The translations under genes were made by a program, and so were the position numbers. From Siphonodentalium dalli (taxonomy: Eukaryota; Mollusca; Scaphopoda; Gadilida; Siphonodentaliidae): DNA of 64,000 nt. The notes beneath the pieces were generated by a model. It saw nothing but the letters and a program-made list of their open reading frames with translations, ran no database searches and had not been told where the DNA came from. This document shows positions 24,952 to 38,230 of this stretch, piece by piece (position 1 is the stretch's first letter; each line of letters starts with the position of its first letter). Where the stretch lies: contig CP136068.1 in assembly GCA_032622095.1 (NCBI GenBank), forward strand, positions 61,216,025 to 61,280,024, written 5' to 3'.

Positions 24952-27704
24952 ATGTATGTGGTGGGGATACCTATATATGTGTGTGGCGGTGATACATATA
25001 GATGTGTATGGTGGGGATACCTATAGATGTGTATGGAGGGGATATCTATAGATGTATGTGGTGGGGATACCTATATATGTGTATGGCGGTGAAACATATA
25101 GATGTGTATGGTGGGATACCTATATATGTGTGTGGTGGGGATACCTATAGATGTGTGAGGTGGTGATACATATAGATGTTTGTGGTGGGTTTACCTATAG
25201 ATGTATGTGGTGGGGATACCTATAGATGGGTGTGGCGGGGATACCTATAGATGTATGTGGTGGTGATACCTATATATGTATGTGGTGGGGATACCTATAG
25301 ATGTATGTGGTGGTGATACCTATATATGTAAGTGGTGGGGATACCTATATATGTGTGTGGTTGGGATACCTATATATGTATGTGGTGGGGATACCTATAT
25401 ATGTATGTGGTGGGGATACCTATATATGCATGTGGTGGGGATACCTATATATTTGAGTGGTGGTCATACCTATATATGTATGTGGTGGGGAGACCTATAT
25501 ATGAATGTGGCGGGGATACCTATAGATGTGTGTGGTGGGGATACCTATATATGTGTGTGGTGGTGATACATATAGATGTGTATGCTGGGGATACCTATAG
25601 ATGTGTATGAGGGGATACCTATATATGTATGTGGTGGGGATACCTATATATGTGTGTGGCGGTGAAACATATAGATGTGTATGGTGGGGATACATATATA
25701 TGTGTGTGGTGGGGATACCTATAGATGTGTGTGGTGGTAATACATATAGATATGTGTGGTGGGGATACCTATAGATGTGTGTGGTGGGGATACCTATATA
25801 TGTATGTGGTGGTGATACCTATATATGCATGTGGTGGGGATACCTATATATGTATGTGGTGGGGATACCTATATATGTGTGTGGTGGGGATACCTATAGA
25901 TGTGTGTGGTGGGGATACCTATATATGTGTGTGGTGGGGATACCTATATATGTGTGTGGTGGGGATACCTATAGATGTGTGTGGTGGGGATACCTATAGA
26001 TTTGTGTAGTGGGGATACCTATATATGTGTGTGGTGGGGATACCTATATATGTGTGTGGTGGGGATACCTATAGATGTGTGTGGTGAGGATACCTATATA
26101 CGTGTGTGGTGGGGATACCTATATATGTATGTGGTGAGGATACATATATATGTATGTGGTGGGGATACCTATATATGTGGGTGGTGGTGATACCTATATA
26201 TGTATGTGGTGGGGATACCTAAAGATGTGTGTGGTGGGTATACCTATATATGTGTGTGGTGGGGATACATATATATGTGTGTGGTGGGGATACCTTATAT
26301 GTATGGGGTGGGGATACCTATATATGTATGTGGTGGGGATACCTATATATGTGTGTGGTGTGGATAACTATAGATGTGTGTGATGGGGATACCTATAGAT
26401 GTATGTGGTGGGGATACCTATATTTGTATGTGGTGTGGATACCTCTATATGTGTGTGGTGGTGATACCTATATATGCATGTGGCGGGGATACCTATAGAT
26501 GTGTGTGGTGGTGATACCTACAGATATGTGTGGTGGGGATACCTATATATGTGTGTGGTGCGGATACCTATATATGTGTGTGGCGGGGATACCTATATAT
26601 GTGTGTGGTGGGGATACCTATCTATGTGTGTGGTGGGGATACCTGTAGATGTGTGTGGTGGGGATACCTATATATGTATGTGGTGGGGATACCTATATAT
26701 GTGTGTGGTGGGGATACCTATAGATGTGTGTGGTGGCGATATCTATAGATATGTGTGGTGCGGATACCTATAGTAGATGTATGTGGTGGGGAGACCTATA
26801 TATGTATGTGGTGGGGATACCTATATATGTGTGTGGTGAAGATACCTATATATGTGTGTGGTGGGGATACCTATATATGTATGTGGTGGGGATACATACA
26901 TATGTGTGTGGTGGGGATACCTACATATGTGTGTGGTGGGAATACCTATATATGTATGTGGTGGGGATACCTACATATGTGTGTGGTGGGGATACCTATA
27001 GATGTGTGTGGTTAGGATACCTATATATGTGTGTGGTGGGGATACCTATATATGTATGTGGTGAGGATACATATATATGTATGTGGTGGGGATTCCTATA
27101 TATGTGGGTGCTGGTGATACCTATATATGTATGTGGTGGGGATACCTATAGATGTGTGTGGTGGGGATACCTATATATGTGTGTGGTGGGGATACATATA
27201 TATGTGTGTGGTGGGGATACCTATATATGTATGTGGTGGGGATACCTATATATGTATGTGGTGGGGATACCTATATATGTGTGTGGTGTGGATAACTATA
27301 GATGTGTGTGATGGGGATACCTATAGATGTATGTGGTGGGGATACCTATATTTGTATGTGGTGTGGATACCTCTATATGTGTGTGGTGGTGATACCTATA
27401 TATGCATGTGGCGGGGATACCTATAGATGTGTGTGGTGGTGATACCTACAGATATGTGTGGTGGGGATACCTATATATGTGTGTGGTGCGGATACCTATA
27501 TATGTGTGTGGCGGGGATACCTATATATGTGTGTGGTGGGGATACCTATCTATGTGTGTGGTGGGGATACCTGTAGATGTGTGTGGTGGGGATACCTATA
27601 TATGTATGTGGTGGGGATACCTATATATGTGTGTGGGGGGGATACCTATAGATGTGTGTGGTGGCGATACCTATAGATGTGTGTGGTGCGGATACCTATA
27701 GTAG
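23750..27704 (+). repeat. 3,955-bp tandem duplication, copy 1
   Basis: The block from the GGTGATACCGATATATG unit near 23757 to the TAGTAG landmark at 27699 recurs immediately afterwards with an offset of 3,954 bp, then 3,955 bp after a 1-base gain. It includes part of the second 1,801-bp copy, so it arose after that duplication or by exchange overlapping it. Confidence 0.85.
26771..27698 (+). repeat. 928-bp higher-order repeat (37 units + 3)
   Basis: This is measured between successive TAGTAG landmarks, units reading CCTATAGTAGATGTATG. The 928-bp length is 37 units plus the 3-base TAG insertion. Internal landmarks are the CTACAGATATG unit, the CTATCTATG unit, the CTGTAGATG unit and GGCGATACC. 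The repeat continues about 0.7 kb to the left of this copy without its own TAGTAG. Confidence 0.85.
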
Positions 27705-30700
27705 ATGTATGTGGTGGTGATACCGATATATGTATGTGGTGGTGATACCTATATATGTATGTGGTGGGGATACCTATATATGTGTGTGGTGGGGATACCT
27801 ATATATGTATGTGGTGGGGATACCTATATATGTATGTGGTGGGGATACCTATATATGTATGTGGTGGGGATTCCTATATATTTGAGTGGTGGTCATACCT
27901 ATATATGTATGTGGTGGGGAGACCTATATATGAATGTGGCGGGATACCTATAGATGTGTGTGGTGGGGATACCTATATATGTGTGTGGTGGTGATACATA
28001 TAGATGTGTATGGTGGGGATACCTATAGATGTGTATGGAGGGGATACCTATATATGTATGAGGTGGTGATACCTATAGATGTATGTGGTGGGGATACCTA
28101 TATATGTGTGTGGCGGTGATACATATATATGTGTAGGGTGGGGATACCTATGGATGTGTATGGAGGGGATATCTATAGATGTATGTGGTGGGGATACCTA
28201 TATATGTGTGTGGCGGTGAAACATATAGATGTGTATGGTGGTGATACATATAGATGTTTGTGGTGGGTATACCTATAGATGTATGTGGTGGGGATACCTA
28301 TATACGTATGTGGTGGTGGTGATACCTATATATGTATGTGGTGGGGATACCTATATATGTGTGTGGTGGGAATACCTATATATGTATGTGGTGGGGATAC
28401 CTATATATGTATGTGGTTGGGATACCTATATATGTATGTGGTGGGGATACCTATATATTTGAGTGGTGGTCATACCTAAATATGTATGTGGTGGGGAGAC
28501 CTATATATGAATGTGGCGGGATACCTATAGATGTGTGTGGTGTGGATACCTAAATATGTGTGTGGTGGTGATACATATAGATATGTATGGTGGGGATACC
28601 TATAGATGTGTATGGAGGGGATACCTATAGATGTATGTGGTGGGGATACCTATATATGTGTGTGGCGGTGAAACATATAGATGTGTATGGTGGGGATACC
28701 TATATATGTGTGTGGTGGGGATACCTATAGATGTGTGTGGTGGTGATACATATAGATGTGTGTGGTGGGGATACCTATAGATGTATGTGGTGGGGATACC
28801 TATATATGTATGTTGCAGTGATACATATAGATGTGTGTGGTGGGGATACCTATAAATGTATGTGGTGGGAATACCTATATATGTATGTGGTGGTGATACC
28901 CATAGATGTATGTGGTGGGGATACCTATATATGTGTGTGGCGGTGATACATATAGATGTGTATGGTGGGGATACCTATAGATGTGTATGGAGGGGATATC
29001 TATAGATGTATGTGGTGGGGATACCTATATATGTGTATGGCGGTGAAACATATAGATGTGTATGGTGGGGATACCTATATATGTGTGTGGTGGGGATACC
29101 TATAGATGTGTGAGGTGGTGATACATATAGATGTTTGTGGTGGGTTTACCTATAGATGTATGTGGTGGGGATACCTATAGATGGGTGTGGCGGGGATACC
29201 TAAAGATGTATGTGGTGGTGATACCTATATATGTATGTGGTGGGGATACCTATAGATGTATGTGGTGGTGATACCTATATATGTAAGTGGTGGGGATACC
29301 TATATATGTGTGTGGTGGGGATACCTATATATGTATGTGGTGGGGATACCTATATATGTATGTGGTGGGGATACCTATATATGCATGTGGTGGGGATACC
29401 TATATATTTGAGTGGTGGTCATACCTATATATGTATGTGGTGGGGAGACCTATATATGAATGTGGCGGGGATACCTATAGATGTGTGTGGTGGGGATACC
29501 TATATATGTGTGTGGTGGTGATACATATAGATGTGTATGCTGGGGATACCTATAGATGTGTATGAGGGGATACCTATATATGTATGTGGTGGGGATACCT
29601 ATATATGTGTGTGGCGGTGAAACATATAGATGTGTATGGTGGGGATACATATATATGTTTGTGGTGGGGATACCTATAGATGTGTGTGGTGGTGATACAT
29701 ATAGATATGTGTGGTGGGGATACCTATAGATGTGTGTGGTGGGGATACCTATATATGTATGTGGTGGTGATACCTATATATGCATGTGGTGGGGATACCT
29801 ATATATGTATGTGGTGGGGATACCTATATATGTGTGTGGTGGGGATACCTATAGATGTGTGTGGTGGGGATACCTATATATGTGTGTGGTGGGGATACCT
29901 ATATATGTGTGTGGTGGGGATACCTATAGATGTGTGTGGTGGGGATACCTATAGATTTGTGTAGTGGGGATACCTATATATGTGTGTGGTGGGGATACCT
30001 ATATATGTGTGTGGTGGGGATACCTATAGATGTGTGTGGTGAGGATACCTATATACGTGTGTGGTGGGGATACCTATATATGTATGTGGTGAGGATACAT
30101 ATATATGTATGTGGTGGGGATACCTATATATGTGGGTGGTGGTGATACCTATATATGTATGTGGTGGGGATACCTAAAGATGTGTGTGGTGGGGATACCT
30201 ATATATGTGTGTGGTGGGGATACATATATATGTGTGTGGTGGGGATACCTTATATGTATGGGGTGGGGATACCTATATATGTATGTGGTGGGGATACCTA
30301 TATATGTGTGTGGTGTGGATAACTATAGATGTGTGTGATGGGGATACCTATAGATGTATGTGGTGGGGATACCTATATTTGTATGTGGTGTGGATACCTC
30401 TATATGTGTGTGGTGGTGATACCTATATATGCATGTGGCGGGGATACCTATAGATGTGTGTGGTGGTGATACCTACAGATATGTGTGGTGGGGATACCTA
30501 TATATGTGTGTGGTGCGGATACCTATATATGTGTGTGGCGGGGATACCTATATATGTGTGTGGTGGGGATACCTATCTATGTGTGTGGTGGGGATACCTG
30601 TAGATGTGTGTGGTGGGGATACCTATATATGTATGTGGTGGGGATACCTATATATGTGTGTGGTGGGGATACCTATAGATGTGTGTGGTGGCGATACCTA

Positions 30701-31659
30701 TAGATATGTGTGGTGCGGATACCTATAGTAGATGTATGTGGTGGGGAGACCTATATATGTATGTGGTGGGGATACCTATATATGTGTGTGGTGAAGATAC
30801 CTATATATGTGTGTGGTGGGGATACCTATATATGTATGTGGTGGGGATACCTACATATGTGTGTGGTGGGGATACCTACATATGTGTGTGGTGGGAATAC
30901 CTATATATGTATGTGGTGGGGATACCTACATATGTGTGTGGTGGGGATACCTATAGATGTGTGTGGTTAGGATACCTATATATGTGTGTGGTGGGGATAC
31001 CTATATATGTATGTGGTGAGGATACATATATATGTATGTGGTGGGGATACCTATATATGTGGGTGCTGGTGATACCTATATATGTATGTGGTGGGGATAC
31101 CTATAGATGTGTGTGGTGGGGATACCTATATATGTGTGTGGTGGGGATACATATATATGTGTGTGGTGGGGATACCTATATATGTATGTGGTGGGGATAC
31201 CTATATATGTATGTGGTGGGGATACCTATATATGTGTGTGGTGTGGATAACTATAGATGTGTGTGATGGGGATACCTATAGATGTATGTGGTGGGGATAC
31301 CTATATTTGTATGTGGTGTGGATACCTCTATATGTGTGTGGTGGTGATACCTATATATGCATGTGGCGGGGATACCTATAGATGTGTGTGGTGGTGATAC
31401 CTACAGATATGTGTGGTGGGGATACCTATATATGTGTGTGGTGCGGATACCTATATATGTGTGTGGCGGGGATACCTATATATGTGTCTGGTGGGGATAC
31501 CTATCTATGTGTGTGGTGGGGATACCTGTAGATGTGTGTGGTGGGCATACCTATATATGTATGTGGTGGGGATACCTATATATGTGTGTGGTGGGGATAC
31601 CAATAGATGTGTTTGGTGGCGATACCTATAGATGTGTATGGTGCGGATACCTATAGTAG
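27705..31659 (+). repeat. 3,955-bp tandem duplication, copy 2
   Basis: Second copy of 23750-27704. A few substitutions separate them: a G/T change in the unit near 25362 versus 29317, and changes near 31487 and 31545. The left end falls in the unit directly after a TAGTAG landmark, where the following unit switches from the usual AGACC type to the ATACCGATATATG type. That switch marks the exchange point. Confidence 0.85.
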
Positions 31660-32581
31660 ATGTATGTGGTGGGGAGACCTATATATGTATGTGGTGGGGA
31701 TACCTATATATGTGTGTGGTGAAGATACCTATATATGTGTGTGGTGGGGATACCTATATATGTATGTGGTGGGGATACCTACATATGTGTGTGGTGGGGA
31801 TACCTACATATGTGTGTGGTGGGGATACCTATATATGTATGTGGTGGGGATACCTACATATGTGTGTGGTGGGGATACCTATAGATGTGTGTGGTGAGGA
31901 TACCTATATATGTGTGTGGTGGGGATACCTATATATGTATGTGGTGAGGATACATATATATGTATGTGGTGGGGATACCTATATATGTGGGTGGTGGTGA
32001 TACCTATATATGTATGTGGTGGGGATACCTATAGATGTGTGTGGTGGGGATACCTATATATGTGTGTGGTGGGGATACATATATATGTGTGTGGTGGGGA
32101 TACCTATATATGTATGTGGTGGGGATACCTATATATGTATGTGGTGGGGATACCTATATATGTGTGTGGTGTGGATAACTATAGATGTGTGTGATGGGGA
32201 TACCTATAGATGTGTGTGGTGGGGATACCTATATTTGTATGTGGTGTGGATACCTCTATATGTGTGTGGTGGTGATACCTATATATTCATGTGGCGGGGA
32301 TACCTATAGATGTGTGTGGTGGTGATACCTACAGATATGTGTGGTGGGGATACCTATATATGTGTGTGTTGCGGATACATATATATGTGTGTGGCGGGGA
32401 TACCTATATATGTGTGTGGTAAGGATACCTATCTATGTGTGTGGTGGGGATACCTGTAGATGTGTGTGGTGGGGATACCTATATATGTATGTGGTGGGGA
32501 TACCTATATATGTGTGTGGTGGGGATACCTATAGATGTGTGTTGTGGTGATACCTATAGATGTGTGTGGTGCGGATACCTA
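30726..32581 (+). repeat. 928-bp higher-order repeat, two consecutive copies
   Basis: TAGTAG landmarks at 30726, 31654 and 32582 are spaced exactly 928 bp apart, and the internal landmark units repeat in the same order. The third period is incomplete and carries private changes (GTGTGTTGCGG, GGTAAGGATACC). Confidence 0.88.
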
Positions 32582-35120
32582 TAGTAGATGTATGTGGTGG
32601 GGAGACCTATATATGTATGTGGTGGGGATACCAATATATGTGTGTGGTGAGGATACCTATATATGTGTGTGGTGGGGATACCTATATATGAGTGTGGTGG
32701 GGATACCTATATATGTATGTGGTGGGGATACCTATATATGTATGTGGCGGGGATACCTATATATGTATGTGGTGGGGATACCTATATATTTGTGTGGTGG
32801 GGATACCTATATATGTGTGTGGTGGGGATACCTATATATGTATGTGGTGGGGATACCTACATATGTGTGTGGTGGGGATACATATATATGTGTGTGGTGG
32901 GGATACCTATAGATGTGTGTGGTGGGGATACCTATAGATGTGTGTTGTGGGGATACCTATATCTGTGTGTGGTGGGGATACCTATAGATATGTGTGGTGG
33001 GAATACCTATAGATGTGTGTGGTGGGGATACCTATATATGTATGTGGTGGTGATACCTATATATGTATGTGGTGGGGATACCTATATATGTATATGGTGG
33101 GGATACCTATATATGTATGTGGTGGGGATACCTATATATGTGTGTGGTGGGGATACCTAAAGATGTGTGTGGTGGGGATACCTATATATGTGTGTGGTGG
33201 GGATACCTATATATGTGTGTGGTGGGGATACCTATAGATGTGTGTGGTGGGGATACCTATATATTTGTGTAGTGGGGATACCTATATATGTGTGTGGTGG
33301 GGATACCTATATATGTGTGTGGTGGGGATACCTATATATGTATGTGGTGAGGATACATATATATGTATGTGGTGGGGATACCTATATATGTATGTGGTGA
33401 GGATACATATATATGTATGTGGTGGGGATACCTATATATGTGTGTGGTGGTGATACCAATATATGTATGGGTTGGGGATACCTATAGATGTGTGTGGTGG
33501 GGATACCTATATATGTGTGTGGTGGGGATACATATATATGTATGTGGTGGGGATACCTATATATGTATGTGGTGGGGATACCTATATATGTATGTGGTGG
33601 GGATACCTATATATGTGTGAGTTGTGGATAACTATAGATGTGTGTGATGGGGATACCTATATATGTATGTGGTGGGGAGACCTATATATGTATGTGGTGG
33701 GGAGACCTATATATGTGTGTGGTGAGGATACCTATATATGTGTGTGTGGGGATACCTATATATATGTGTGGTGGGGATATCTGTATATGTCTGTGGTGGG
33801 GATACCTATATATGTATGTGGCGGGGATACCTATAGATGTATGTGGTGGGGATACCTATATATGTATGTGGTGGGGATACCTATAGATGTGTGTGGTGGG
33901 GATACATATAGATGTGTGTGGTGGGCATACCTATATATGTATGTGGTGGGGATAATTATATATGTGTGTGTTGGGGATACCTATAGATGTGTGTGGTGGG
34001 GATACCTATATATGTGTGTGGTGGGGATACCTATATATGTGTGTGGTGGGGATACATATATATGTGTGTGTTGGGGATACCTATAGATGTGTGTGGTGGG
34101 GATACCTATAGATGTGTGTGGTGGGGATACCTATATATGTGTGTGGTGGGGATACCTATAGATGTGTGTGGTGAGGATACCTATATATGTATATGGTGGT
34201 GATACCTATATATGTATGTGGTGGGGATACCTATATATGTATGTGGTGGGGATACCTATATATGTGTGTGGTGGGGATACCTATAGATGTATGTGGAGGG
34301 ATACCTATATATGTGTGTGGTGGGGATACCTATATATGTGTTTGGTGGGGATACCTATCGATGTGTGTGGTGGGGATACCTATATACGTGTGTGGTGGGG
34401 ATACCTATATATGTGTGTGGTGGGGATACCTATATATGTGTGTGGTGGGGATACCTATATATGTATGTGATGAGGATACCTACATATGTATGTGGTGGGG
34501 ATACCTATAGATGTATGTGGTGGGGATACCTATATATGTATGTGGTGAGGATACCTATATATGTATGCGGTGGGGATACCTATAGATGTGTGTGGTGGGG
34601 ATACCTATAGATGTGTGTGGTGGGGATACCTATATATGTATTTGGTGGGGATACTATATATGTATGTGGTGGGGATACCTATATATGTATGTGGTGGGGA
34701 TAGCTATATATGTATGTGGTGGGGATACCTATATATGTGTGTGGTGGGGATACCTATAGATGTGTCTGGTGGGGATACCTATATATGTGTGTGGTGGGGA
34801 AACCTATATATGTGTGTGGTGGTGATACATATATATGTGTGTGGTGGGGATACCTATAGATGTGTGTGGTGGGGATACCTATATATATGTGTGGTGGGGA
34901 TACCTATATGTGTGTGTGGTGGGGATACCTATATATGTATGTGGTGGGGATACCTATATATGTATGTGGTGGTAATACCTATAGATGTGTGTGGTGGTGA
35001 TACCTATAGATGTGTGTGGTGGTGATACCTATAGATGTGTGTGGCGGGGATACCTATATATGTATGTGGTGGGGATACCTATATATGTGTGTGGTGGGGA
35101 TACCTATATATGTATGTGGT

Positions 35121-38100
35121 GGGGAGACCTATATATGTATGTGGTGGTGGTGATACCTATATATGTATGTGGTGGGGATACCTATAGATGTGTGTGATGG
35201 GGATACCTATATATGTATGTGGTGGTGATACCTATATATGTATGTGGTGGGGATATCTATAGATGTATGTGGTGGGGATACCTATATATGTGTGTGGCGG
35301 TGAAACATATAGATGTGTATGGTGGTGATACATATAGATGTTTGTGGTGGGTATACCTATAGATGTATGTGGTGGGGATACCTATATATGTATGTGGTGG
35401 TGGTGATACCTATATATGTATGTGGTGGGGATACCTATATATGTGTGTGGTGGGGATACCTATATATGTATGTGGTGGGGATACCTATATATGTATGTGG
35501 TGGGGATACCTATATATGTATGTGGTGGGGATACCTATATATTTGAGTGGTGGTCATACCTATATATGTATGTGGTGGGGAGACCTATATATGAATGTGG
35601 CGGGATACCTATAGATGTGTGTGGTGGGGATACCTATAGATGTATGTGGTGGGGATACCTATATATGTGTGTGGCGGTGAAACATATAGATGTGTATGGT
35701 GGGGATACCTATAGATGTATGTGGTGGGGATACCTATATATGTGTGTGGCGGTGAAACATATAGATCTGTATGGTGGGGATACCTATATATGTGTGTGGT
35801 GGGGATACCTATAGATGTGTGTGGTGGTGATACATATATATGTGTGTGGTGGGGATACCTATAGATGTATGTGGTGGGGATACCTATATATGTATGTGGC
35901 AGTGATACATATAGATGTGTGAGGTGGGGATACCTATAAATGTATGTGGTGGGAATACCTATAGATATGTGTGGTGGTGATACCCATAGATGTATGTGGT
36001 GGGGATACCTATATATGTGTGTGGCGGTGAAACATATAGATGTGTATTGTGGGGATATCTATAGATGTATGTGGTGGGGATACCTATATATGTGTATGGC
36101 GGTGAAACATATAGATGTGTATGGTGGGGATACCTATATATGTGTGTGGTGGGGATACCTATAGATGTGTGAGGTGGTGATACATATAGATGTTTGTGGT
36201 GGGTATACCTATAGATGTATGTGGTGGGGATACCTATAGATGGGTGTGGCGGGGATACCTATAGATATATGTGGTGGTGATACCTATATATGTATGTGGT
36301 GGGGATACCTATATATGTATGTGGTGGTGATACCTATATATGTAAGTGGTGGGGATACCTATATATGTGTGTGGTGGGGATACCTATATATGTATGTGGT
36401 GGGGATACCTATATATGTATGTGGTGGGGATACCTACATATGTGTGTGGTGGGGATACCTATAGATGTGTGTAGTGGGGATACCTATAGATGTGTGTGGT
36501 GGGGATACCTATATATGTGTGTGGTGGGGATACCTATAGACATGTGTGGTGGGGATACATATAGATGTGTGTGGTGGGGATACCTATATATGTATATGGT
36601 GGTGATACCTATATATGTATGTGGTGGGGATACCTATATATGTATGTGGTGGGGATACCTATATATGTATGTGGTGGGGATACCTATATATGTGTGTGGT
36701 GGGGATACCTATAGATGTGTGTGGTGGGGATACCTATATATGTGTGTGGTGGGGATACCTATATATGTGTGTGGTGGGATACCTATAGATGTGTGTGGTG
36801 GGGATACCTATAGATTTGTGTAGTGGGGATACCTATATATGTGTGTGGTGGGGATACCTATATATGTGTGTGGTGGGGATTCCTATAGATGTGTGTGGTG
36901 AGGATACCTATATATGTGTGTGGTGGGGATACCTATATATGTATGTGGTGAGGATACATATATATGTATGTGGTGGGGATACCTATATATGTGTGTGGTG
37001 GTGATACCTATATATGTATGTGGTGGGGATACCTATATATGTGTGAGGTGTGGATAACTATAGATATGTGTGGTGGGGATAACTATAGATGTGTGTGATG
37101 GGGATACCTATATATGTATGTGGTGGTGATACCTATATATGTATGTGGTGGGGATATCTATAGATGTATGTGGTGGGGATACCTATATATGTGTGTGGCG
37201 GTGAAACATATAGATGTGTATGGTGGTGATACATATAGATGTTTGTGGTGGGTATACCTATAGATGTATGTGGTGGGGATACCTATATATGTATGTGGTG
37301 GTGGTGATACCTATATATGTATGTGGTGGGGATACCTATATATGTGTGTGGTGGGGATACCTATATATGTATGTGGTGGGGATACCTATATATGTATGTG
37401 GTGGGGATACCTATATATGTATGTGGTGGGGATACCTATATATTTGAGTGGTGGTCATACCTATATATGTATGTGGTGGGGAGACCTATATATGAATGTG
37501 GCGGGATACCTATAGATGTGTGTGGTGGGGATACCTATAGATGTATGTGGTGGGGATACCTATATATGTGTGTGGCGGTGAAACATATAGATGTGTATGG
37601 TGGGGATACCTATAGATGTATGTGGTGGGGATACCTATATATGTGTGTGGCGGTGAAACATATAGATCTGTATGGTGGGGATACCTATATATGTGTGTGG
37701 TGGGGATACCTATAGATGTGTGTGGTGGTGATACATATATATGTGTGTGGTGGGGATACCTATAGATGTATGTGGTGGGGAAACCTATATATGTATGTGG
37801 CAGTGATACATATAGATGTGTGTGGTGGGGATACCTATAAATGTATGTGGTGGGAATACCTATATATGTATGTGGTGGTGATACCCATAGATGTATGTGG
37901 TGGGGATACCTATATATGTGTGTGGCGGTGAAACATATAGATGTGTATGGTGGGGATATCTATAGATGTATGTGGTGGGGATACCTATATATGTGTATGG
38001 CGGTGAAACATATAGATGTGTATGGTGGGGATACCTATATATGTGTGTGGTGGGGATACCTATAGATGTGTGAGGTGGTGATACATATAGATGTTTGTGG

Positions 38101-38230
38101 TGGGTATACCTATATATGTATGTGGTGGTGATACCTATATATGTAAGTGGTGGGGATACCTATATATGTGTGTGGTGGGGATACCTATATATGTATGTGG
38201 TGGGGATACCTATATATGTGTGTGGTAGGG
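35121..38230 (+). repeat. Satellite segment present only in copy 1 of the large duplication
   Basis: Between the two long matching segments, copy 1 has about 3.1 kb here, while copy 2 has only about 0.7 kb of different unit order (54870-55598). The extra sequence is itself made of about 1.9-kb repeats related to those at 38630-42555. The size difference between the two large copies is thus due mainly to gain or loss of these sub-repeats. Confidence 0.75.

Larger units (their letters stand above)
26485..35120 (+). repeat. Large direct duplication, segment A, copy 1
   Basis: This segment of about 8.6 kb recurs at 46234-54869 with a constant offset of 19,749 bp. The offset holds through more than 25 separate landmarks, including TAGTAG sites (30726 and 50475, 31654 and 51403, 32582 and 52331), the GATAATTATATATG unit and the GATACTATATATG 24-bp unit. 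Only scattered single-base differences are seen. Confidence 0.9.
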
